15,640 nt of DNA. Origin: a bacterium. GTDB lineage: Bacteria; Desulfobacterota; GWC2-55-46; S146-80; JALXFI01. The stretch's first letter is position 1. Every line of letters begins with the position of its first letter. The stretch is taken from NCBI GenBank assembly GCA_027069035.1, contig JALXFI010000278.1:1-15640 (forward strand). The letters are read 5' to 3'. This document shows, one piece after another, positions 1 through 7,726 of the stretch. Both the position numbers and the translations under genes were made by a program. Under the pieces are notes generated by a model. The model saw nothing but the letters and a program-made list of their open reading frames with translations, was not told the DNA's origin and did no database searches.

Positions 1-12
1 ATATAAGATACA

Positions 13-81
13 AGATACGGGGTGCAGGATGTTACAAGTTTTGTATTGTGAATTTCGGGTTCAATACGGGATGCCGGATAT
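13..81. repeat. Two imperfect copies of a GATACGGG-type 20-mer
   Basis: Positions 13-32 and 62-81 carry related 20-mers built on ATACGGG(G/A)TGC(A/C)GGAT, agreeing at about 15 of 20 positions. They flank the GTG start of the first gene, and the second copy lies inside its reading frame. Such low-complexity strings look like dispersed intergenic repeat DNA rather than coding sequence, so the first roughly 20 residues of the protein may be repeat-derived. Only two copies are visible here, so whether this is a wider repeat family is unknown. Confidence 0.4.
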
Positions 82-1937
82 ATAATACAGAGGTTCCATA
101 CTTTCCGTTATTAAAAAGCTTTTCTCCTGTTTTTTTTGTTCTTATTATCTCCGTTTTGCTTTTTTCTAATTCCTACGCTTACGGAGCTTCGTCTGTTGGA
201 CCTGTTTTAAATATTTCATCAGGCCTTTTGCATCAAAATGGCAGGAACGCTCCAATCATTAGTAATAAAGAAAGACATATCGCCTTTTTTAAAGACAGCG
301 GTCAGTACGGTTATGCTATGTTCCTTTTTGAACAGGGCAATTATATAGTTGCCGTAAGGGAATTTGGCAGGCTTATAGAGTTCTTCCCTTCAAGCCCGCT
401 TATTGAAGATGCGCAATTTAATATGGGTATGGCATATCTTAAGGCAAAAAGATATGCCGATGCACTTAAACAATTCAGGCTCTATCTTCAAAACTTTCCT
501 CAGGGCAGACACCTTTATGAGGTGATGGATAAAAGGGAGGTTGCCTTCAGGGCATTGCAGGATATAGAGAAACAGGAGATGGCAACATTAAAAGAAGAAT
601 CTAATTCCCCTCAATTTAAGAATAAATTATCTAATAAGGAACCCTTTATACAAAAAAAAGGTGGCTTTGATGAAGGGATAGAAGTGAAAATGCCGCCTAT
701 ACCTGTTAAGCCTCCACCGCAAATTTCTAAGTCCAAAGAGGAACCATTAAGTAAAACGAGAGATCAAGAAACTACTTCACTTTCAAAGAAAATTATTAAG
801 AAACCGCATAATAAAATTATTAGCGAAAAAGCGCCTGTTAAAAAAACATTCTTTGCTGTTCAGGTACATGTGTTTTTTGGTAAAAACTATGATGAAATAG
901 ACAGAGAAATTAAGGGTCTTAAGAAGCAGGGTTATGATGTTTTGATACTAAGGGTGTTTCATAACAGGGGAGACAGGTTCTATCCCTTTATAAAACCCAG
1001 GGCATCCGAAGGCGTATATTTCAAGACATCTTTTGCGCCTGTTGTGTCGGATATTTTAACGCCTGTTCTTAAGATAGCTAAGAAATACGATTTAAAAGTA
1101 TTTGCATGGATGACAACAAGAAATGCCGTTTACGGTCTGAAGGGCAGAGGGGATTTAAGATGCAAAGCCTTTGATTTTGAAAGTAATAGTCTATCTGAAT
1201 GCAAGGGGCTTGATCTGTTTAATGACGAGGTTGTGAGATATTTGGAAGGTCTTTACAGAGATCTTGCAAAATATCCTATCGACGGAATACTATTTCAAGA
1301 TGATCTGATACTAAGGCATAATGAGGGATTTGGTGCTGCCGCTTCTTCAAAATTTGTAAAGGCATATAAAGAATCCTTTAACCCCGAGCTTTTTTACGGA
1401 GATATAGAGGAGCTAAAAAACAGTAAATATTCAGTGGAATATACAAAGAAATTCTGGAAATGGGCGTCATGGAAGAATAAGTATATTCTCTCGGTGGCAA
1501 GCAGGCTTATGGATGTTGCAAGGGATGAAAACCCTGAGCTTAAGTTTGCGATCAATATGATGTATGAAGCAGCATACATGCCTTCGCAGGCCCTTGCATG
1601 GCTTTCGCAAAGCTTAAAGGCAGCAAAAGAGGTAGGTTTTGATTTTTATTCCATTATGGCCTATCACCGCCAGATAGAGGATGAGCTGGGTATTGATTTT
1701 AAGGGCAGTCTTAAGGTTATCTCCGATATGATAAAGTATGCGTCTCAAGAGATTGGAGATACGCGTAAGCTCCTTATAAAATTACAGTTGGTTGATTGGA
1801 ACAGCCTTGACAGGGTCAGCGCTAATGAACTTGAAGACATACTTAAAATTCTCTCCAATAAAGATGTTAATATAGCTTTCTCGCCTTATGAAAGGTTTTT
1901 TTTGTTAGACAAAGTAACCATGTTTAGAACCCAATAA
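48..1937 (+). CDS. Exported TPR protein with PgaB C-terminal-like (GHL13-type) glycoside hydrolase domain
   Basis: Predicted envelope protein of 629 residues. Residues 24-45 form one hydrophobic segment ending near SYAYGAS, which reads as a signal peptide or anchor. Residues about 84-150 hold two TPR-like repeats of the YbgF/BamD style. Residues 175-265 are a Lys/Pro-rich linker. Residues 267-615 resemble the C-terminal domain of PgaB, which in that family cleaves partly deacetylated poly-N-acetylglucosamine; the acidic motif DGILFQDD (412-419) matches the family's catalytic-region pattern. The N-terminal NodB deacetylase domain of true PgaB is absent and TPRs stand in its place. The inferred role is periplasmic or surface cleavage or remodelling of a polysaccharide; the substrate is not shown. 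The start is GTG with no clear ribosome binding site, and the frame stays open to the window edge, so the gene could begin further upstream. The stop lies 16 bases before the next gene. Confidence 0.8.
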   Translation: MNFGFNTGCRIYNTEVPYFPLLKSFSPVFFVLIISVLLFSNSYAYGASSVGPVLNISSGLLHQNGRNAPIISNKERHIAFFKDSGQYGYAMFLFEQGNYIVAVREFGRLIEFFPSSPLIEDAQFNMGMAYLKAKRYADALKQFRLYLQNFPQGRHLYEVMDKREVAFRALQDIEKQEMATLKEESNSPQFKNKLSNKEPFIQKKGGFDEGIEVKMPPIPVKPPPQISKSKEEPLSKTRDQETTSLSKKIIKKPHNKIISEKAPVKKTFFAVQVHVFFGKNYDEIDREIKGLKKQGYDVLILRVFHNRGDRFYPFIKPRASEGVYFKTSFAPVVSDILTPVLKIAKKYDLKVFAWMTTRNAVYGLKGRGDLRCKAFDFESNSLSECKGLDLFNDEVVRYLEGLYRDLAKYPIDGILFQDDLILRHNEGFGAAASSKFVKAYKESFNPELFYGDIEELKNSKYSVEYTKKFWKWASWKNKYILSVASRLMDVARDENPELKFAINMMYEAAYMPSQALAWLSQSLKAAKEVGFDFYSIMAYHRQIEDELGIDFKGSLKVISDMIKYASQEIGDTRKLLIKLQLVDWNSLDRVSANELEDILKILSNKDVNIAFSPYERFFLLDKVTMFRTQ

Positions 1938-1953
1938 CGAGCTGAGACTTACC

Positions 1954-3147
1954 TTGCTTAATCTTGAAAAAATCTTTACCACACGTAGCAATGCCCCCTT
2001 GAAGATCAATCATTCACAGTGTCTTCCCTTAAGGTATCCTTCCTCGGCTTGTCGTATCTGTGTTGATACCTGCCCTGCAGATGCTTTAGAGATCAAAGAT
2101 GGTTTGATTAAGACAAGTGTGGATTGCACCGGCTGCGGCGTGTGTTCAGTAAGGTGTCCTTCAGGGGTCTTTGAGATAAAGGGTTTTGCTGTCAGTAAAT
2201 TTATAGACAATGTGAAGGCGCTGCTAAAAGATCGAGAAAGAGCAATATCAAATGGAGTGGTTTTAAAGATTGGGTGTTATAAGGTTCTACCGGATTCCAA
2301 AGGACTTTCGGGAAATATTTTATGTTTACGTATCCCATGTCTTGGACTTGTATCGCCAAGCCTTATACTCGGTCTTATCTGTGCCGGAGTAGAAAAAACA
2401 GTCTTTGTAGACGCCGGTTTGTGTAATCTCTGCGAATCTAAAAAAGGGGCAGAGGCGCTTTTTGGTGTCGTTGAATTACTTGGTTCCATCTCTAAATCAC
2501 TAAAACAGATGGGAAAAATTAGTATCGAAAAGTTTCCGATTGAAAGAGAAAGATTGATGTTTGAGGCGGATAGGCTAAAAGGGCATAAGGGTACGGAAGA
2601 GATGGACAGGAGGGCTTTTTTTTCTTTTATTAAAAGAAAATCAAGAGAGAAGGCGCAAGACCTTTTGCCAGACAAATCCAAGGGAAAGGATCGTGCATCA
2701 AAAAAAAGAAAACTTCCCCATATAGTCCCAACCGAGAGGGTATCGCTTATAAATTATTTAAGTTCGCTCTCTTTACGCAGGTCAAACGAGATATTATCTC
2801 CACTTTTTGTGGATATTTCGATTGACAAAGGGTGCAATGGCTGTCAGTTATGCACCCTTTTATGTCCGACAGGCGCACTCTTTAAAACAGAAGATAGAGA
2901 AGCTGAAAGGATTGGTTTTGCCGCGCGTAACTGCACCGTATGCGGATTGTGCAAGGAGGTTTGCCCTCTTGAGGCCCTTAGATTTAATTATACGGTCTCT
3001 TTGGACATGATACTTGATAATACGGATAATATACTTATTGAGTTTAAAAAGGTCTTATGTGAAGGCTGCGGAACGGCTTTTATAAAACGTGACGGAAACG
3101 AAGATTGCGAAATATGCAGGAAACAGAGCGTACCGTTTTTATGGTAA
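1954..3147 (+). CDS. Multi-cluster 4Fe-4S ferredoxin-like protein with C-terminal zinc-ribbon-like knuckle
   Basis: A predicted cytoplasmic electron-transfer protein of 397 residues. N-terminal ferredoxin module: C33, C36 and C40 followed by Pro, with C23 as probable displaced fourth ligand, then C58, C61, C64, C68 followed by Pro. A central region (about 104-165) carries C108, C124, C129, C143, C157 and C160 in a pattern reminiscent of the small Cys domains next to ferredoxins in hydrogenase and formate dehydrogenase accessory proteins. Residues 200-260 are a highly charged linker. A second ferredoxin module follows (C294/C297/C300/C304 and C327/C330/C333/C337). The end has CxxC pairs at 369/372 and 385/388, which may bind metal. 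The start is TTG with only a weak upstream GAG. It lies 16 bases after the hydrolase gene on the same strand, so co-transcription is likely but the functional link is unclear. The redox partner is not identifiable here. Confidence 0.85.
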   Translation: MLNLEKIFTTRSNAPLKINHSQCLPLRYPSSACRICVDTCPADALEIKDGLIKTSVDCTGCGVCSVRCPSGVFEIKGFAVSKFIDNVKALLKDRERAISNGVVLKIGCYKVLPDSKGLSGNILCLRIPCLGLVSPSLILGLICAGVEKTVFVDAGLCNLCESKKGAEALFGVVELLGSISKSLKQMGKISIEKFPIERERLMFEADRLKGHKGTEEMDRRAFFSFIKRKSREKAQDLLPDKSKGKDRASKKRKLPHIVPTERVSLINYLSSLSLRRSNEILSPLFVDISIDKGCNGCQLCTLLCPTGALFKTEDREAERIGFAARNCTVCGLCKEVCPLEALRFNYTVSLDMILDNTDNILIEFKKVLCEGCGTAFIKRDGNEDCEICRKQSVPFLW

Positions 3148-3175
3148 TTTAAAAAGATATTAGAACATAACGGAC

Positions 3176-3937
3176 TTATACCTTTAGTTTCCTTCCTTTA
3201 TTATCGAAGATTGGGAAGTCTTTAAGCCCTTTTTTTTGCATAAAGTATTTAACGCTGGTAATAAGCACCCCCATGCCGTACTTTATACTTCGTGTAAAAT
3301 TTATTGAGGAGGCCTCTTCAAAATATTTTGCAGGACAGGTTATCTCACCTATATTAAACCCAAAGTAAAAGATCTGAGCAAGCATCTGATTGTCGAATAT
3401 AAAATCATCTGAATTTTCAAGCAGAGGAAGGGTCTCAATTACCTTTCTGGTAAAACCTCTGTAACCGGTGTGGTATTCAGAGAGTTTTTCATTTAAAAAA
3501 AGATTTTCAAAGAATGTCAACAATCTGTTGCTTATGTATTTATATGCAGGCATACCGCCTTTCATAGCCTTTCCGCCCAATATCCTTGAACCCAAGACCA
3601 CATCAAATTCTTCTACTGCCATAAGGTAGGCCATGGCAGGGATGAGCTTGGGTGTGTACTGATAATCCGGGTGAAGCATTATAACTATGTCACCGCCGCG
3701 TTTTATGGCCTCAAGATAACATGTTTTCTGGTTTGCACCATATCCTTTATTTGTCTCATGGACGACTACATCAAGCCCAAGAGAGCTTGCGACCTGAACG
3801 GTATTGTCCGTACTTGCGTCATCTACTACGACTACCTCATCCACAAGGTCTTTAGGGATATCTTCATATGTGGCTTTTATGGTATTTTCAGCATTGTATG
3901 CCGGCATTACAATAATTACTTTTTTACCATCAATCAT
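3176..3937 (-). CDS. GT2 family glycosyltransferase (Dpm1/polyprenyl-phosphate sugar synthase-like)
   Basis: A soluble GT-A fold glycosyltransferase of 253 residues. Visible motifs: the nucleotide-binding start VIIVMPAYNAE (7-17), the acidic pair VVVDD (36-40), NKGYGANQKT (63-72), the metal-site-like motif LHPDYQY (88-94), the acceptor-loop-like EYHTGYRGF (154-162) and FDNQ (181-184). There is no C-terminal membrane segment pair, so it is like soluble Dpm1 rather than GtrB. The family transfers a sugar from a nucleotide donor, in Dpm1 to dolichyl or polyprenyl phosphate at the membrane; sugar and acceptor here are unknown. The start ATG has no strong ribosome binding site, but it places the first beta-strand at the expected position. 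It lies downstream of the acetyltransferase gene on the same strand and converges with the ferredoxin gene, leaving a 28-base gap. Confidence 0.88.
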   Translation of the reverse strand: MIDGKKVIIVMPAYNAENTIKATYEDIPKDLVDEVVVVDDASTDNTVQVASSLGLDVVVHETNKGYGANQKTCYLEAIKRGGDIVIMLHPDYQYTPKLIPAMAYLMAVEEFDVVLGSRILGGKAMKGGMPAYKYISNRLLTFFENLFLNEKLSEYHTGYRGFTRKVIETLPLLENSDDFIFDNQMLAQIFYFGFNIGEITCPAKYFEEASSINFTRSIKYGMGVLITSVKYFMQKKGLKDFPIFDNKGRKLKV

Positions 3938-3987
3938 AGATTTATGATATCAGATTTATTTATTATATTAAAGAATTTTATAATACC

Positions 3988-4011
3988 CAAATCCCGAAGT
4001 AGCGGGATTTG
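3988..4011. repeat. Perfect 9-bp inverted repeat (hairpin) between two minus-strand genes
   Basis: CAAATCCCG at 3988-3996 pairs perfectly with CGGGATTTG at 4003-4011 around a six-base loop. Read on the minus strand, it lies between the stop of the acetyltransferase and the start of the GT2 gene. No T-run follows on either strand, so it is not a standard intrinsic terminator. It may be an RNA processing or stabilising hairpin, a weak attenuator, or one copy of a dispersed palindromic repeat. Confidence 0.6.
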
Positions 4012-4043
4012 TTTGTGTCCTTAGTTGAGACTTGGACAGAGGA

Positions 4044-4583
4044 TTATTGATAGAATTTTTTGAATTCACTCTGGAATAAGGCAAGATACAACTGATTATG
4101 AAAACCACCGTTTTGATAGACTTCTTCCTTTAAAATACCTTCAATCTTAAAACCGCCTTTTTTACAGAATCTTACAAGAGTTTTATTGCTTTCCAGAACC
4201 CTTATATAGACCTTATTAAGATTCAATCGGTTGAACACATAGTCACCCATAACAAGCAGCGCATCAAAGGCATGTCCTTTTGATCTGTGCTCCTTTTCAA
4301 CAAGTATGCCAAGCTCCACCTTTCTTGCCTGCCAGTTGAGGTCAAAAAGATGTATCATCCCAATCGGTTTATTATCTTTAACGGTATGGATGACAAAGAA
4401 TTTTTTATCAAAATGGCCAAGGACAAAACCGGTGTAAAAGACCTCTATCTCATCGGCTGAAAGCGGGAAATTAAAATTCCTGAAAAACTCGATATTCTCC
4501 GGATCTTTGTGCCACTCGATCCATTTATGGAAGTGTTCCCTTCCAAATGGTATCAGTTTTGTTTTTTTACCTTCCTTAAGCAA
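4044..4583 (-). CDS. GNAT family N-acetyltransferase (RimJ/RimL-like)
   Basis: Predicted acetyl-CoA-dependent acetyltransferase of 179 residues. It opens with KTKLIPFGREHFHKWIEW, the usual first strand and helix of RimJ/RimL-type GNATs. The acetyl-CoA pyrophosphate loop is visible as EKEHRSKGHAFDA (Q/R-x-x-G-x-G/A type, with Ala in the last position), followed by the late motif VYIRVLESN and FCKKGGFKIEG. The TTG start at 4583 is chosen because a strong GGAGGT site lies just upstream and because family members begin here. An in-frame ATG at 4658 would add 25 residues with no family match. The substrate could be a protein N-terminus, an amino sugar or another amine. The GT2 neighbour makes sugar acetylation possible, but that is inference. 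Confidence 0.82.
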   Translation of the reverse strand: MLKEGKKTKLIPFGREHFHKWIEWHKDPENIEFFRNFNFPLSADEIEVFYTGFVLGHFDKKFFVIHTVKDNKPIGMIHLFDLNWQARKVELGILVEKEHRSKGHAFDALLVMGDYVFNRLNLNKVYIRVLESNKTLVRFCKKGGFKIEGILKEEVYQNGGFHNQLYLALFQSEFKKFYQ

Positions 4584-4587
4584 ACCC

Positions 4588-4593
4588 ACCTCC
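4588..4593 (-). promoter_or_regulatory. Ribosome binding site deciding the acetyltransferase start
   Basis: On the minus strand GGAGGT occupies 4593 to 4588. Its GGAGG core ends five bases before a TTG at 4583-4581. This spacing and strength favour TTG over the in-frame upstream ATG at 4658, which has no comparable site. Confidence 0.7.
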
Positions 4594-4715
4594 AAAAAAT
4601 AAAAAAGTAGAAATTTTATTCTATCAACTTGAGAAAGAATGAGTTTATCTGTATACATATTAATACCACATTATTGAGTTTGTTGAGAAAGAAAAATTTT
4701 TGGGAGTATTTTTGA

Positions 4716-5945
4716 ATGAAGATTGGTTGGTTTAAGGGTCTCGGAATATTTTTGATTATTCTGCCGATATTTATAATGATATCTTCTCCAAGCCCTGTTT
4801 ATGCCGAAGACGCCCAGGTACTTCCCAAGGGAAGGTTCAGTATAAGAATAAGGAGTTTATATACATTTTATGACAAACGGTTTGACCCTCTTGGCGGTAA
4901 GGAGCCGATTGGAGTAGATTTTGACCATGTAAATGCCGACAGAAGTGTTTTCCCCGCGCTTGCAAACCTTGAGACATTTTTTGGATTTTCTGAAAACTCT
5001 CTCACTTTGGGTACAAGTTCTTTTATAAGCAAGGTCGAGGAATTTGACTATCCAATATATATTGCATACGGCCTTTCAGATAATGTTTCAATAGGTATGG
5101 TTATTCCCATACTCAATATAAAGCGAAAGGTTGATTTCTCTATTTCAGGTGGTAATGTTGGATTTGTCCCCGGCACCGGAACGCTGCTGCCTGTCGGAGT
5201 CGGAGGTGTTACAAAGGCTGTGGACACGGAAGATGTTCAAACGATACTTAAATCCCCTCAGTTTGGTTTTGAACTTGAGGAGTTTCGGGGTTTTAACAGA
5301 ACCGGCCTTGGCGATATACGCATTGGATTTAAACATCGTTACCTGCTCTATAATAAGTTTAGGGCTGCCTATTCACTTAGTTTTAGGTTTCCCACGGGCA
5401 AGTCAAACGACCCCGATGACCTTTTGGATATCCCTTTTGGCGACGGCCAACCGGACATAGTCTTTGAGCTGCACAACGACTATCTGCCTTTGGACAGGAC
5501 GCTTGTAAATCTCTATATGCGATACACCTTACAGCTTCGGGACCATGAAATGATGCGTCTGCAGGCAAGCGCCGATGAGCCCATAGTGCCGATATCGAGC
5601 AAGGAGAAGATGAAAAGGAACCTTGGCGATTATTTTGAAACCGAGATATTTTTAGGTCACGGTATTACGGAGTCTGTAACGCTTGGTCTGGCCTATGATT
5701 TTATTTATAAGGGCAGGGATAGTATTGTAAGTCCAACCGGAAAAGATACGAAATCGCTTGAGGACGAAACAGACAGGGTTGGACATATCTTTAAATTCAG
5801 CATTGGGTACTCAACCCTTTCAGCCTACTTAAAGGGGATATCCGTAATTCCCATAGATTTTGTTGTTGAGGGAAGCAGGGTCCTAAAAGGTAGAAATACA
5901 CCTTCAAGCCAGACCATTGGGCTGGATATCGGTTTTTTCTTCTAA
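4716..5945 (+). CDS. Predicted outer-membrane beta-barrel protein of unknown role
   Basis: A 409-residue exported protein. Residues 1-30 are a signal peptide: basic start, hydrophobic core about 9-22, and a probable cleavage site after VYA (28-30). The mature part alternates polar and hydrophobic residues, with many Gly and aromatic residues, as in beta-strands (for example around 80-125, 195-235 and 305-325), and the protein ends in three Phe residues, as expected of barrels recognised by the Bam machinery. Overall shape resembles the transporter-like or MetA-like outer-membrane proteins found in many Gram-negative genomes, but no specific substrate can be read. A GGGAG site lies nine bases before the ATG. 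It is transcribed divergently from the acetyltransferase gene and ends only five bases from the stop of the converging TMTC-like gene. Confidence 0.72.
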   Translation: MKIGWFKGLGIFLIILPIFIMISSPSPVYAEDAQVLPKGRFSIRIRSLYTFYDKRFDPLGGKEPIGVDFDHVNADRSVFPALANLETFFGFSENSLTLGTSSFISKVEEFDYPIYIAYGLSDNVSIGMVIPILNIKRKVDFSISGGNVGFVPGTGTLLPVGVGGVTKAVDTEDVQTILKSPQFGFELEEFRGFNRTGLGDIRIGFKHRYLLYNKFRAAYSLSFRFPTGKSNDPDDLLDIPFGDGQPDIVFELHNDYLPLDRTLVNLYMRYTLQLRDHEMMRLQASADEPIVPISSKEKMKRNLGDYFETEIFLGHGITESVTLGLAYDFIYKGRDSIVSPTGKDTKSLEDETDRVGHIFKFSIGYSTLSAYLKGISVIPIDFVVEGSRVLKGRNTPSSQTIGLDIGFFF

Positions 5946-5950
5946 GTTTT

Positions 5951-7726
5951 TCAATAATTATTCAGGTTTTTCATATAATCCGTTGCTTCCTTTAACCCCA
6001 TCGATGCGGCCTTTTCCATGTTTTTAATCGCAATCCCGGTTTTGCCGATATCAAGATATACCAGCGCGAGATTGTAATAAGCGGCGGCGATCTCTGGATT
6101 GAGGCTTATGGCTTTCCTATAGTCTTTTATGGCATTGTTTAAGTTTCCAAGCTTTCTGTTCAGGTTGCCCCTATCGATATATGCCGAAAAGTTTTCCGGT
6201 TTTAACTTGATAGACGTATCAAAATCCTTTAATGCCATTTTAAAATAACCAAGGTTTTGGAAGGCAAGTCCCCTTCTAAGGTAGGCGTTTGGAAGATTTT
6301 TATTGTCGTTTTTGATCACCGTTGTATAGTCTACTAACGCTTCCCTGTATTTGCCGCTGTCAAAATAGGCCTCGGCGCGGAGCCTGTAGGCGGGAAGAAC
6401 AGGAAAGAGCTCTATCTCACGCGACCAAAGTGATATGGGGTTTTTCCATACGGATATCTGTTTCAGTGTAATGTCAGTAAAGGTGCCCAGAACGATGAGA
6501 ATAAAGACAGCGCCCGGAACAATATACTTCTTCTTCCCGATGGTGTATGCAGTCGCAGCCCCTATAAGTATAAACGGCCCTATACTTGGAAGATAAGTAT
6601 AACGGTCTGCGGCTATATGATCGCTTACCTGAACTATCCCTATAACGGGGAAAAGTGTGATGATGTAATAGAGCCATACCGATATAAATATCCTTTCCCT
6701 CTTTATCAGAACTATGCAAAAGATCGTTATTCCAATGAGAATTACAGAGTATGCTATAGATGCTGTTCCAAAGACCTTCAGGTATGGAAGACGGGGATAA
6801 ACAGGCGCAAGATTTAATGGCAGAAGAAGTTTATAGATATAAAATACATAGCCATGCACGGCTATGCTTAGCCGCTCTATAAATGGTGATTTTGCAAGTC
6901 CAACCAAGGCCTCGCCCTTTTTTTGCGCCCATAGGGTTATGACTGCGGAAAGGCCGCTTAAGAGAAAAAAAGGTATTTTTTCAATGATAAATTCTTTTAT
7001 TTTCCCCCATGGTTCATTTAAAGCCGCACTCCTTTCAAGCGGATATATATCGAGTATCAAAAGAACGATTGGCAGTGATATTGTCATGGGTTTGCTCATA
7101 AGTGACAGGGCAAATAAAAGCAAACTTACAACATAAAACAAGTTTTTTCTATAAGAATCGGAAGTGTATTTTATATAGGCAATAATGCTTAAGAAAAAAA
7201 AGAAACTGCTCAGAACGTCTTTTCTCTCTGAGACCCATGCAACGGATTCTACATGCAGAGGGTGCAGACCGAAGAGAAGCGATGTGATAACGGCGACAGT
7301 AACAGCCTTTGCTCTTTTAGTTTGATCAGTCAGCCCTTTTTTGCGGCTTCCCACCTCCAGTTTAATGATTGCAAGGCGAAATATGATCAAAAAAACGAGA
7401 AAGGCATTGGCGGCATGAAAAACTATGTTAGTCAAGTGGTATCCAAGGGGATTGAGTCCCCATATAAGGTAATCTATACCATAAGATATAACGGTTAAAG
7501 GATGCCAGTTGGCTGAAACGACCGAGGTAAATGCCCATTTAAAAAAGGATATATCCATTGAACGTATATGGACATTCTTGTAAACATAAACCTGATCATC
7601 CCAGTTAACAAAGCCATTCTGCAAAGCAGGAAGATATACAAGGAAGGTTATTAAGGCTGTAAGGATGGATAAAATTAAAACAATCTTTTTATATGATTCT
7701 TGCATACTTTTTGACGTCTCAAACAC
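5951..7726 (-). CDS. TMTC-like multi-spanning membrane protein with C-terminal TPR repeats (putative GT-C glycosyltransferase)
   Basis: A 591-residue inner-membrane protein with about ten hydrophobic spans between residues 14 and 415. Motifs typical of bacterial relatives of TMTC O-mannosyltransferases are present: NWDDQVYVYKN (41-51) with the acidic pair in the first outer loop, NWHPLT (73-78), HPLHVESVAWVSERKDVL (155-172), SKPMT (211-215) and the HIAADRYTYLPS segment (370-381). Residues about 445-585 form four TPR units, probably on the periplasmic side as a protein-binding arm. Known TMTC enzymes use a lipid-linked mannose to glycosylate proteins; activity of bacterial homologues is mostly unproven, so the glycosyl transfer role is inference. 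The start may be the GTG used here or the ATG at 7705 seven codons later; neither has a strong ribosome binding site. It converges with the outer-membrane protein gene. Confidence 0.8.
   Translation of the reverse strand: MFETSKSMQESYKKIVLILSILTALITFLVYLPALQNGFVNWDDQVYVYKNVHIRSMDISFFKWAFTSVVSANWHPLTVISYGIDYLIWGLNPLGYHLTNIVFHAANAFLVFLIIFRLAIIKLEVGSRKKGLTDQTKRAKAVTVAVITSLLFGLHPLHVESVAWVSERKDVLSSFFFFLSIIAYIKYTSDSYRKNLFYVVSLLLFALSLMSKPMTISLPIVLLILDIYPLERSAALNEPWGKIKEFIIEKIPFFLLSGLSAVITLWAQKKGEALVGLAKSPFIERLSIAVHGYVFYIYKLLLPLNLAPVYPRLPYLKVFGTASIAYSVILIGITIFCIVLIKRERIFISVWLYYIITLFPVIGIVQVSDHIAADRYTYLPSIGPFILIGAATAYTIGKKKYIVPGAVFILIVLGTFTDITLKQISVWKNPISLWSREIELFPVLPAYRLRAEAYFDSGKYREALVDYTTVIKNDNKNLPNAYLRRGLAFQNLGYFKMALKDFDTSIKLKPENFSAYIDRGNLNRKLGNLNNAIKDYRKAISLNPEIAAAYYNLALVYLDIGKTGIAIKNMEKAASMGLKEATDYMKNLNNY

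Noticed and set aside
2277..2681. Minus-strand 134-codon open frame
   Set aside because: It lies wholly inside the ferredoxin gene, whose Cys motifs show that the plus strand is coding; the translation has no recognisable domain.
3988..4011. Intrinsic terminator at the perfect hairpin
   Set aside because: No run of T follows the stem on either strand, so it is reported as an inverted repeat only.
3671..4024. Plus-strand 117-codon open frame
   Set aside because: Mostly antisense to the GT2 gene, whose motifs are clear, and it ends in the hairpin; no family features.
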